NCBI RefSeq assembly: GCF_013346935.1 | Contig: NZ_JAAEEB010000002.1 | Span: 186,001-250,000, forward strand | Reading direction: 5' to 3' | DNA: 64,000 bases | DNA from: Lactobacillus melliventris | GTDB taxonomy: Bacteria; Bacillota; Bacilli; Lactobacillales; Lactobacillaceae | In this document: piece after piece, positions 56,657 to 64,000 of the stretch | Layout of the letters: each line of letters starts with the position of its first letter | Position numbering within the stretch: the stretch's first letter is position 1 | Position numbers and translations under genes: made by a program | The notes under the pieces: generated by a model | The model's input: only the letters and a program-made list of their open reading frames with translations | The model's database searches: none | Told to the model about the DNA's origin: nothing

Positions 56657-58381
56657 ATGCAATTAGCAGCCCTGAAACATAGAACAGAAAGCGAAGACTG
56701 TTTTGTCATTAGTCAGCATCACGTGCGGATTAGGTTCCACAGTGCCAAAAATGATGTTAAAAAAGTAATAGTTCATTATACTGATAATTATCTTGATACC
56801 AAGACTGATAAAACCATGGCCATGACTAAAGCGGGACAAGGGCAGGTAACTGATTATTGGGTAGCAACTTTGAATGCTCCTTATCGCCGCCTTAAATATA
56901 CTTTTGAAGTCATTGGCCAGGATAACAGCCATAAAATTGTTGGAGACCGCGGGATCAAAGATTTTACTGCAGCAAATTTAGCAGCTGACAGCAGCTACTT
57001 CAAATTGCCTTACTTGCATGAAATTGATCAAACCAAAACCCCTGACTGGGTTAAAAATACTGTCTGGTATCAGATTTTCCCTGAGCGTTTCGCAAATGGT
57101 GATAAAAATAATGATCCTCAAGGCACAAAACCGTGGGATCCGCAAGATCATCCCGGACGAGAAGACTTTTACGGGGGCGACCTACAGGGTATTATTGACC
57201 ATCTGGACTATTTAAAGGAATTGGGCGTTAACGGATTATACTTGTGTCCAGTTTTTAAAGCCAGTTCCAATCATAAGTATGACACGATAGACTATCTGCA
57301 GATTGACCCTGATTTTGGTGACAAGGATTTGTTTGCCAAGTTTGTGAGTGAAGCTCATAAAAGGGGAATGAAAGTAATGCTGGACGCTGTCTTTAACCAT
57401 TTAGGCGGACAATCAATGCAGTGGCAGGATGTAGTAGAAAATGGTGCTAAGTCAAGGTTTGCATCCTGGTTTCATATTAATCATTTTCCAGTTAAACCAT
57501 ATCAAGGACCTGAGGCAGGCGGTCCAAACTATGATACCTTTGCTTTTGAAGGGCAAATGCCCAAATTGAATACTGCGAATCCTGCAGTCCAAGATTTTCT
57601 GTTGGAAATTGCAACTTACTGGGTAAAATATTTTGATATTGATGCTTGGAGGCTGGATGTTGCTAACGAAGTAGACCATCATTTTTGGCGAAAATTTCAT
57701 GATGCGGTTACTGCAATTAAGCCTGACTTTTATATCGTAGGTGAAATTTGGCATAGTGCACGTCCTTGGCTCAACGGTGACGAGTTTTCTGCAGTAATGA
57801 ATTACCCGTATACTTTGCAGATTGAGGAGCATTTTTTACACAAAACAAAAACGGCTCAGGAACTGGTTGCGGCTCTGACTGATCAATTAATGATGTACCG
57901 CGACTGCACGAATCAGGCAATGATGAATATGCTTGATTCTCATGATACCGCCCGTTTACTGACGCTTGCAGGTGAAAATAAAGCGCTGGCTTTGCAAACC
58001 CTGACTTTTATGTTCATGCAGACTGGCAGTCCGTGCATTTATTACGGTACTGAAATGGGAATGACGGGAGGAGAAGATCCCGATTGCCGCAAACCAATGG
58101 ACTGGCAAAAAAAGGGCACGCCTTTTTGGGATGAAGTGCAAAAGCTGATTGCTTTTAGAAATAACCATGCTGCTACTATAGGTAATGGCACAATCAGTCT
58201 AAGTGTTACGTCTACCGGCTTAATCCAAGTTAAGCGAATTGGTGCAGAAAAGATCACTGCTCTTTTTAATACAACACCTGATAAGATTGACGTTGCCACA
58301 AACGGCCAGGTGGTACTGAGTCAGAATTTTGCAGATGGACAACTTGCTGAGCACGGGTTTGTCATTGAACTTGCAAATTAA
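56657..58381 (+). CDS. Neopullulanase / maltogenic amylase (GH13_20)
   Basis: Intracellular amylase with an N-terminal beta-sandwich (about 1-120, CBM34-like, VRIRFHSAKNDVKKVIVHYTD) followed by the GH13 barrel: DAVFNHLG, WRLDVANEVD (nucleophile), IVGEIWH (acid/base) and LDSHDTAR. Cleaves maltodextrins and cyclodextrins to maltose. 574 residues from ATG 56657, where GGAGG lies 7 bases ahead; the ATG at 56645 overlaps that site and is less likely. Confidence 0.88.
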   Translation: MQLAALKHRTESEDCFVISQHHVRIRFHSAKNDVKKVIVHYTDNYLDTKTDKTMAMTKAGQGQVTDYWVATLNAPYRRLKYTFEVIGQDNSHKIVGDRGIKDFTAANLAADSSYFKLPYLHEIDQTKTPDWVKNTVWYQIFPERFANGDKNNDPQGTKPWDPQDHPGREDFYGGDLQGIIDHLDYLKELGVNGLYLCPVFKASSNHKYDTIDYLQIDPDFGDKDLFAKFVSEAHKRGMKVMLDAVFNHLGGQSMQWQDVVENGAKSRFASWFHINHFPVKPYQGPEAGGPNYDTFAFEGQMPKLNTANPAVQDFLLEIATYWVKYFDIDAWRLDVANEVDHHFWRKFHDAVTAIKPDFYIVGEIWHSARPWLNGDEFSAVMNYPYTLQIEEHFLHKTKTAQELVAALTDQLMMYRDCTNQAMMNMLDSHDTARLLTLAGENKALALQTLTFMFMQTGSPCIYYGTEMGMTGGEDPDCRKPMDWQKKGTPFWDEVQKLIAFRNNHAATIGNGTISLSVTSTGLIQVKRIGAEKITALFNTTPDKIDVATNGQVVLSQNFADGQLAEHGFVIELAN

Positions 58382-58385
58382 TTTT

Positions 58386-58425
58386 AAAGAGTCTGAGAAA
58401 AATTATTTCTTCCCAGACTTTTTTA
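58386..58425 (+). terminator. Terminator after the neopullulanase gene
   Basis: AGTCTGAGAA (58390 on) pairs with TTCTTCCCAGACT (ending 58419) with a small bulge, then TTTTTT. Confidence 0.8.
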
Positions 58426-58436
58426 AAACATGATTC

Positions 58437-58450
58437 TGATACCGTTAACA
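58437..58450. promoter_or_regulatory. cre site 1 of the mapA promoter
   Basis: TGATACCGTTAACA matches the cre consensus at 14 of 14 positions. It lies upstream of the predicted -35. Confidence 0.75.
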
Positions 58451-58462
58451 GCGATTTTGCTA

Positions 58463-58491
58463 TTGTCAAATACTCCATTTTTGCGAATAAT
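58463..58491 (+). promoter_or_regulatory. Predicted mapA promoter
   Basis: TTGTCA (58463-58468), 17-bp spacer, AATAAT (58486-58491), between two cre sites. Confidence 0.5.
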
Positions 58492-58504
58492 GAAAGCGTA
58501 AACA
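58491..58504. promoter_or_regulatory. cre site 2 of the mapA promoter
   Basis: TGAAAGCGTAAACA matches at 13 of 14 positions and covers the predicted transcription start. It is 54 bases (about five turns) from cre site 1. Confidence 0.65.
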
Positions 58505-58534
58505 AAAACCTCACCAAAGAGGGAGAGAAAGTAA

Positions 58535-60808
58535 ATGAAACGAATTTTTGAGGTTGACCCATGGAAAGTTGCTACGCACAAGTTTTCCCCAGTAGATAAA
58601 AGGCTGCAGGAAAGCATTACTGCGATTGGCAATGACTATATGGGGATGCGCGGTAATTTTGAAGAAGGATATTCTGGAGATCAACTGCAGGGTACATACT
58701 TAGCAGGTGTCTGGTTTCCTGATAAAACGCGAGTAGGCTGGTGGAAAAACGGCTATCCTAAATATTTTGGCAAAACCATTAATGCCCCCAGCTTTATTGG
58801 AATTGGTATTACAGTTAATAATGAAAAAATTGACTTAGCCAAGATTAAATTTAAAGACTTTTATTTTGAATTAGATATGCACCAAGGCTTGCTTACCCGC
58901 AGTTTTATTTATGAAGGTGCGGATACTAAAGTTAAGTTTGAATTTCAGCGTTTTTTACATATCAAGCTAAAAGAAGCAGCTTTAATTACTGTTAAGGCTA
59001 CTGTACTTGCAGGTCAGGCACAAATTGAGTTTAATTCAACGCTTGACGGCACAGTTACTAATGAAGATAGTAACTATAATGAACATTTTTGGCTTAGCTG
59101 TAATGAGAATGCTGAAAAGCGTTCCATTCAAGTGATAACCAAGCCTAATCCTTACGATGTGCCTCAGTTTACGGTTTTGTTAAAAGCAGGCCTAAGAAAT
59201 AATAATCATGTTGTTGAGGGCGCTGTTAAAACTGCAACTGCAAAGTTAAGCGAGAAACTGGCAGTTACTCTAAATGCTGGTGAAAGTTACACTTTAGAAA
59301 AAGATGTGATCGTAATTACCAGTCGTGATGTAGCACCTGAAAAGCAAAGTGATCGTGCAGATGAGTTGATGCAACAATTGCAGTCAAAAAGCTTTGCAGA
59401 AAATTTGGCCGATCATACTGCAGTTTGGCAGGATCGTTGGACTAAAAGTGATGTAGTTATTACCGGCAATGATGAAGCGCAACAAGGTATTCGCTTTAAC
59501 ATTTTACAGTTATTCATGACGTATTATGGTGAAGACAAGAGACTTAATATCGGTCCTAAAGGCTTTACTGGTGAAAAGTACGGTGGAGCTACATATTGGG
59601 ACACAGAGGCTTTCATCTTTCCGATGTATCTTTGTATCACTAAGCCGAATGTCACGCGGGCATTATTACAATACAGACATGATCAACTTGATGGTGCCTA
59701 TTATAATGCTAGGCAGCAGGGCTTGGCCGGAGCACTTTTCCCGATGGTAACCTTTAACGGAATTGAATGCCATAACGAGTGGGAAATTACTTTTGAAGAA
59801 ATACACCGTAATGAGGATATTCCATTTGCAATCAAACGGTATACTAGTTATACGGGAGACGAATCATACGTTAAGAACGAGGGCATGGATGTCCTAGTAG
59901 GCACTGCCAGATTTTGGGCTGATCGAGTCCATTATTCCAAGTGGCGGCATAAATATGTTATCCACGGAGTAACAGGACCTGATGAATACGACAATAACGT
60001 TAATAATAATTGGTTCACCAATATTATGGCGCAATGGGTACTGCAATATACATTAGAGAGACTGCCGCTTGCGGATAAGACTGCCCAAGAGCGTTTAAAC
60101 GTAACTAAAGAAGAACAGGCAAAATGGCAAGACATTATTGACAATATTTATTTGCCTGAAGATAAAGAACGCGGCATTTTCTTGCAGCAAGATGACTTCT
60201 TGGATAAAGACATTAGACCAGCTACAGAAATTCCGCTTGACCAAAGACCAATAAATCAGCATTGGTCTTGGGATAAAATTTTACGGTCACCTTTCATAAA
60301 GCAAGCCGACGTATTACACGGTATTTATTATTTGGATGACAGGTTTACCAAAGAACAAAAAGAGCGTAACTTTGCATTTTATGAGCCGTTGACGGTACAT
60401 GAAAGTTCCCTTTCCGCCTGTATTCATTCAATTTTGGCCGCGGAATTAGGGCGTAAAAAGCAGTCAGTAGAATTTTATGAACGCACGGCCCGCCTAGATC
60501 TCGATAACTACAATAATGATACGGATGACGGCCTGCACATTACTTCAATGAGCGGCTCATGGCTGGCAATAGTCCAGGGATTTGCCGGCATGCGGTATGG
60601 TCATAATCAATTAAGATTTAATCCTTTTGTGCCAGACAATTGGACCGGTTATAGTTTTAAAATTAATTATCGTGGACGCTTAATTAAGGTAGAAGTGACG
60701 CAGCAGGAGACGTGTATTACGTTAATTAGCGGAAAGGAACTAACGATTTTAGTTAAAGAGCAAAAGGTTACTTTAAAAGAGGGTGAACAAAATTGCTTAA
60801 AGGCCTGA
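58535..60808 (+). CDS. mapA: Maltose phosphorylase (GH65)
   Basis: Splits maltose with phosphate to glucose and beta-glucose-1-phosphate. Family features: N-terminal super-beta-sandwich (about 1-270), TYWDTEAFIFPMYL, then the catalytic barrel with HNEWEITFEEIHRN (general acid Glu) and phosphate-binding HESSLSACIHSI. 757 residues is typical. AGAGGGAGAG ribosome site. Overlaps pgmB, whose enzyme uses its product. Kojibiose or trehalose phosphorylase is a possible alternative, but the pgmB/MalEK context favours maltose. Confidence 0.9.
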   Translation: MKRIFEVDPWKVATHKFSPVDKRLQESITAIGNDYMGMRGNFEEGYSGDQLQGTYLAGVWFPDKTRVGWWKNGYPKYFGKTINAPSFIGIGITVNNEKIDLAKIKFKDFYFELDMHQGLLTRSFIYEGADTKVKFEFQRFLHIKLKEAALITVKATVLAGQAQIEFNSTLDGTVTNEDSNYNEHFWLSCNENAEKRSIQVITKPNPYDVPQFTVLLKAGLRNNNHVVEGAVKTATAKLSEKLAVTLNAGESYTLEKDVIVITSRDVAPEKQSDRADELMQQLQSKSFAENLADHTAVWQDRWTKSDVVITGNDEAQQGIRFNILQLFMTYYGEDKRLNIGPKGFTGEKYGGATYWDTEAFIFPMYLCITKPNVTRALLQYRHDQLDGAYYNARQQGLAGALFPMVTFNGIECHNEWEITFEEIHRNEDIPFAIKRYTSYTGDESYVKNEGMDVLVGTARFWADRVHYSKWRHKYVIHGVTGPDEYDNNVNNNWFTNIMAQWVLQYTLERLPLADKTAQERLNVTKEEQAKWQDIIDNIYLPEDKERGIFLQQDDFLDKDIRPATEIPLDQRPINQHWSWDKILRSPFIKQADVLHGIYYLDDRFTKEQKERNFAFYEPLTVHESSLSACIHSILAAELGRKKQSVEFYERTARLDLDNYNNDTDDGLHITSMSGSWLAIVQGFAGMRYGHNQLRFNPFVPDNWTGYSFKINYRGRLIKVEVTQQETCITLISGKELTILVKEQKVTLKEGEQNCLKA

Positions 60809-61470
60809 TTTTTGATTTAGATGGTGTCCTGACTGATTCAGCTAAATTTCATCTGACAGCGTGGAATAATTTAGCTCAAGAACTGGGTATTAAGTTGACC
60901 AGTGCGCAGTTAGATTCTCTACGGGGAATATCACGGATGGACTCTCTTGATTTGATTCTGAAATATGGCAAGCAGGAAAATAAGTACTCTAAAGCTCAAA
61001 AAGAAGAATTTGCGGCAGAAAAAAATGAAAAGTTTTTAGAGCAGGTTGAAACTATGACGCCAGCTGATATTTTGCCCGGAATTACAGAATTATTAGCAGA
61101 TGCCAAAAAAGCAGGTTTGAAAATGTGTATTGCTTCTGCTTCTAAAAATGCCCCTAAAATCTTAAGTAAGCTAGGTATTGCTGATCAGTTTGATCAAATT
61201 GTTAATCCCGCTTTGCTGAAACGTGGTAAGCCGGATCCAGAAATTTATCAAAAAGCACAGCAGTTGCTAAAGCTGCATAATGATGAAGTGATTAGCTTTG
61301 AAGATGCGGCTGCCGGTGTTGCGGCAATTAAGGCTGCGCAGCAATTTGCAGTGGGAATTGGAGATAAACAAATACTTAAAGGAGCTGATTATATCGTTAA
61401 ATCTACAAAGGAATTAAAGCTGGATAAAATTGTGGCGGTATTTAAGAAAAATGATAAGAAGGTAGGTTAA
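60793..61470 (+). CDS. pgmB: Beta-phosphoglucomutase
   Basis: Converts beta-glucose-1-phosphate to glucose-6-phosphate. HAD fold: [13 protein letters not shown] holds the nucleophile Asp and the acid/base Asp, [10 protein letters not shown] is motif [12 protein letters not shown] motif III and FEDAAAG motif IV. 225 residues. Starts with TTG at 60793 inside the end of mapA, behind AGAGGGTGA, so translation is coupled to mapA. Confidence 0.92.
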   Translation: MLKGLIFDLDGVLTDSAKFHLTAWNNLAQELGIKLTSAQLDSLRGISRMDSLDLILKYGKQENKYSKAQKEEFAAEKNEKFLEQVETMTPADILPGITELLADAKKAGLKMCIASASKNAPKILSKLGIADQFDQIVNPALLKRGKPDPEIYQKAQQLLKLHNDEVISFEDAAAGVAAIKAAQQFAVGIGDKQILKGADYIVKSTKELKLDKIVAVFKKNDKKVG

Positions 61471-61474
61471 AGAT

Positions 61475-62581
61475 ATGGTTGAAGTTGACTTAAACCATAT
61501 GTGTAAAAAGTATGAAGGCAATGATCACTATTCAGTGAAAGACTTTGATTTACACATTAAAGATAAAGAGTTCATTGTTTTTGTCGGCCCCTCAGGTTGT
61601 GGTAAATCAACTACTTTAAGAATGATTGCGGGATTAGAGGATATTAGCGAGGGTACTCTTGAAATTGATCACAAGGTAATGAATGATGTGGCACCCAAAG
61701 ACCGTCACATTGCCATGGTTTTCCAAAACTACGCGCTTTATCCGCACATGTCAATCTACGATAATATGGCATTCGGCTTGAAACTGCGTCATTATCATAA
61801 AGATGAGATTGATAAAAGGGTACAAAATGCTGCCAGGATTCTTAATTTGCGTGAATATTTGGATAAAAAGCCGGCAGAACTTTCTGGTGGTCAAAGGCAA
61901 AGAGTCGCTCTGGGACGGGCAATTGTGCGGGATGCACCTATCTTCTTGATGGATGAGCCCCTGTCAAACTTGGATGCGAAACTGCGTGTTTCTATGCGGG
62001 CAGAGATTGCCAAACTGCACCAGAACTTAGGTACAACTACAATTTACGTTACTCATGATCAGACTGAAGCTATGACTTTGGCTGATCGGGTAGTGGTAAT
62101 GTCAGTTGGTAAAATTGAACAGATTGGGACACCGCAGGAAGTATATAACCATCCGGTTAACCAATTTGTTGCCGGATTTATTGGATCACCGCAAATGAAT
62201 TTCTTTAATGTCCACTATCATGATGGTCAAGTCTCTGATGGCAAGGGCCTTAATCTGGGAATACCAGAAGGCAAGTCAAAATTGCTTAATGAGCAGGGCT
62301 ATAATGACCGTGACTTGATACTGGGTATTCGGCCAGAAGATATCCACGCAGAAGAAGCCTTTTTAGAAACTTGGCCTGATGCGGTGGTCGAATCTGAAGT
62401 CGTTGTTTCTGAACTCTTGGGAGCTACTATTCAGCTTTACCAAAGAGTGGATGAAACTGAGTTTGTTGCTAACATCAATGCCCGGGATGTTTATCAACCA
62501 GGGCAAAAAGTCAAGATGGGCTTTGATTTGAACAAAGCACACTTTTTCGACAAGGATACGACCTTGGCGGTAGTTAATTAG
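61475..62581 (+). CDS. malK: Maltose-type sugar ABC transporter ATP-binding protein (MsmK/MalK)
   Basis: CUT1-family ATPase. Walker [11 protein letters not shown] (about 38-47), Q-loop [12 protein letters not shown], signature [15 protein letters not shown], Walker [12 protein letters not shown], then a C-terminal TOBE domain (about 240-368). Powers uptake by MalFG with MalE. 368 residues. The ribosome site AAGGTAGG is inside the end of pgmB, 4 bases before this start. Confidence 0.9.
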   Translation: MVEVDLNHMCKKYEGNDHYSVKDFDLHIKDKEFIVFVGPSGCGKSTTLRMIAGLEDISEGTLEIDHKVMNDVAPKDRHIAMVFQNYALYPHMSIYDNMAFGLKLRHYHKDEIDKRVQNAARILNLREYLDKKPAELSGGQRQRVALGRAIVRDAPIFLMDEPLSNLDAKLRVSMRAEIAKLHQNLGTTTIYVTHDQTEAMTLADRVVVMSVGKIEQIGTPQEVYNHPVNQFVAGFIGSPQMNFFNVHYHDGQVSDGKGLNLGIPEGKSKLLNEQGYNDRDLILGIRPEDIHAEEAFLETWPDAVVESEVVVSELLGATIQLYQRVDETEFVANINARDVYQPGQKVKMGFDLNKAHFFDKDTTLAVVN

Positions 62582-62651
62582 GGAATAAAATCAGTGACTT
62601 CAGTTGTCATTGATATAAAAACATGTTGTTTTATATTAGGAGGTAAATAAC

Positions 62652-63875
62652 ATGAGTATTTGGAAGAAAGTAGCTTTAGGAAGTACAGCAGTTTTAGCTG
62701 CAATGTCACTTGCAGCATGTTCTAATGGTAAATCAGATTCTTCATCAAGCAGCAGCAGTAATCAAAATACCAAGCTGACTTTATGGGTTGATACTAACCA
62801 GGTATCATACTACAAGAAAATTGCCAGTGATTTTACTAAATCACATAAGAACATTTCAGTGCGCGTTACACAAAGTCCAACCGGATCAGCTAATGCCAAA
62901 ACTGATGTGGGCAAGGATCCTTCAAAAGCAGCCGATGTTTTTGAAGCACCTAATGATCAATTAGGTCAACTGGCAGATTCTGGTTATATTAATCCTCTGT
63001 CACCAAAAGACAGCAACAATATTAAATCTAATTACATTGACGTTGCAGCTAAAGGTGTAACTTGGAAGGGCAAGATCTATGCTTATCCATATGCACAACA
63101 AGCACAAACAGTGTATTACAACAAGTCTAAATTATCAGCAAGTGATGTAAAAGACTGGAAGACTTTAACCTCAAAGGGAGTTGTGGCAACAGACTTTACT
63201 AACGCTTATGTTATGTGGCCGGTATTCTTCTCTGCTGGTACAAAGCTTTATGGTGACAGTGGTGAAGATTTGAAGGGTTCAACCTTTAATTCTGCTAAAG
63301 GTGTTAACGCATTGAAGTGGTTTGCAGAGCAAAAGAATAATAAGGGCGTAATGCAGACTTCTAATGCTTTGAACCAATTGAAGAAGGGCAACGCTCAAGC
63401 CATCTTGGATGGTCCTTGGAATGCAGCTAACATTAAGAAAATTTTAGGTAAGAACTTTGCTGTTGCTAAGTACCCAATGATTAATGTCGGTGGCAAGAAC
63501 GTACAAATGCAGGCCTTTTTGGGAATCGAAGGGTTCGCTGTCAATGCTCATACCAAGAGTCCTAAGGCTGCATCACAATTAGCAGCATTTATCACAGATA
63601 AAAAGTCACAATTAATTGCTCACAAAGAAGCTGGTCAAATTCCTGTTCTTAAGGAAGCAGTTAATGATTCAGTAATTAAGAACGATCCAGTTGCTGATGC
63701 GGTAATTGAAATGTCTAAACCTGGCAATTCAGTCTTGATGCCGAAATTACCACAAATGTCTGTCTTCTGGAACGATGTTCCTCCTCTAATCAATGGTGCA
63801 TATGATGGTAAAGTTAAACCTGATCAATATAAAGCACAACTTGATAAATTAGCTAAGCACTCATCAAAGAAATAG
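62652..63875 (+). CDS. malE: Maltose/maltodextrin-binding lipoprotein
   Basis: Type II signal peptide MSIWKKVALGSTAVLAAMSLAAC, with the lipidated Cys at position 23, followed by a Ser-rich spacer (SDSSSSSSSNQN) and a solute-binding domain. NQVSYYKKIASDF and the DVFEAPNDQLGQLADSGYI block match MalE/cluster-1 proteins. 407 residues, anchored outside the membrane. TTAGGAGG ribosome site. A hairpin in the malK-malE gap (about 62590-62612) may stabilise the malE message. Confidence 0.92.
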   Translation: MSIWKKVALGSTAVLAAMSLAACSNGKSDSSSSSSSNQNTKLTLWVDTNQVSYYKKIASDFTKSHKNISVRVTQSPTGSANAKTDVGKDPSKAADVFEAPNDQLGQLADSGYINPLSPKDSNNIKSNYIDVAAKGVTWKGKIYAYPYAQQAQTVYYNKSKLSASDVKDWKTLTSKGVVATDFTNAYVMWPVFFSAGTKLYGDSGEDLKGSTFNSAKGVNALKWFAEQKNNKGVMQTSNALNQLKKGNAQAILDGPWNAANIKKILGKNFAVAKYPMINVGGKNVQMQAFLGIEGFAVNAHTKSPKAASQLAAFITDKKSQLIAHKEAGQIPVLKEAVNDSVIKNDPVADAVIEMSKPGNSVLMPKLPQMSVFWNDVPPLINGAYDGKVKPDQYKAQLDKLAKHSSKK

Positions 63876-63888
63876 TTAATTAAAATAC

Positions 63889-63922
63889 TTAAAGGTTGGA
63901 CAAGTAGTGCCCAACCTTTTTG
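63889..63922 (+). terminator. Intercistronic hairpin between malE and malF
   Basis: AAAGGTTGG (63891-63899) pairs with CCAACCTTT (63911-63919), then TTTG. A partial terminator here would give more MalE than MalFG, a common arrangement. Confidence 0.75.
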
Positions 63923-63941
63923 TTCAAGAAGAGGAAGAATT

Positions 63942-64000
63942 ATGTTTAGAAAGAAAAAACATGCGGCACCTGAGGCAACCTTTAAGGAAGTATGGTCTAA
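63942..64000 (+). CDS. malF: Start of the maltose permease gene (partial)
   Basis: MFRKKKHAAPEATFKEVWS, cut by the window end. AGAGGAAG ribosome site. Basic, polar N-terminus of the kind that precedes the first membrane segment of MalF. The name rests on the position after malE only. Confidence 0.6.
   Translation, partial: MFRKKKHAAPEATFKEVWS

Overview
The window is a stretch of low-GC Firmicute chromosome that looks like a homofermentative Lactobacillus of the L. acidophilus / L. delbrueckii group. Pointers to this are the strong AGGAGG ribosome sites, the maltose phosphorylase/beta-phosphoglucomutase/MalEFK cluster, the acetyl-DAP lysine operon under an L-box, a THI-box thiM-thiD-thiE operon, CcpA-type cre sites and exact Noc-type sites. 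The species is inferred, not proven. I recognise no tRNA, rRNA, CRISPR array or prophage.

Layout. 1-11 kb: mixed accessory genes (GH172 family enzyme, DUF3737 beta-helix protein, MalY-type aminotransferase, a decayed IS3 end, an unknown membrane protein, DUF805 protein, SDR, GNAT, cytidine deaminase-like, ASCH). It ends with an ABC-F protein behind a leader that has a three-codon ORF and a strong attenuator, convergent with an ArsB/SLC13-like permease. 11-16.6 kb: peptidase C26-type amidotransferase with an APC permease, then a minus-strand MFS / AraC / esterase group. 16.6-26.8 kb: all nine enzymes from aspartate to lysine by the acetylated DAP route, as lysC-dapF on the minus strand and lysA-dapD-dapL-dapA-dapB-patA-asd on the plus strand behind a lysine riboswitch. 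26.8-29.7 kb: kdgA-kdgK with a divergent LacI regulator and operator. 29.7-33.7 kb: guaC divergent from purA-purB, with a PurBox pair between them. 33.7-36 kb: a frameshifted alcohol dehydrogenase remnant and an FAD/FMN fumarate-reductase-like protein.

36-39.7 kb is the most unusual part: a LytTR regulator overlapping a LiaF-like membrane protein, an MFS exporter, and a small protein of unknown function. Paired 21-bp-spaced direct repeats lie in front of the LytTR operon and in front of the MFS gene. A broken duplication leaves a dead copy of the small gene after liaF and a dead liaF fragment before the intact small gene, with an IS3 remnant inside.

39.6-53.5 kb: a short LysR regulator with a divergent variant GAPDH, the thi operon (riboswitch, promoter and a cre at the predicted transcription start), a four-gene ascorbate-type PTS operon with its own PRD regulator and no catabolic enzyme, a lone gatD, a second ThiD/PdxK kinase, and glpK / tyrosine phosphatase / LacI. 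53.6-64 kb: zinc alcohol dehydrogenase, then the maltose/maltodextrin cluster (two GH13 enzymes, maltose phosphorylase, pgmB, malK, malE, start of malF) with several cre sites. Extracellular maltodextrins would be bound by MalE, imported by the ABC system, trimmed by the GH13 enzymes and split phosphorolytically to glucose and beta-glucose-1-phosphate, which PgmB feeds into glycolysis.
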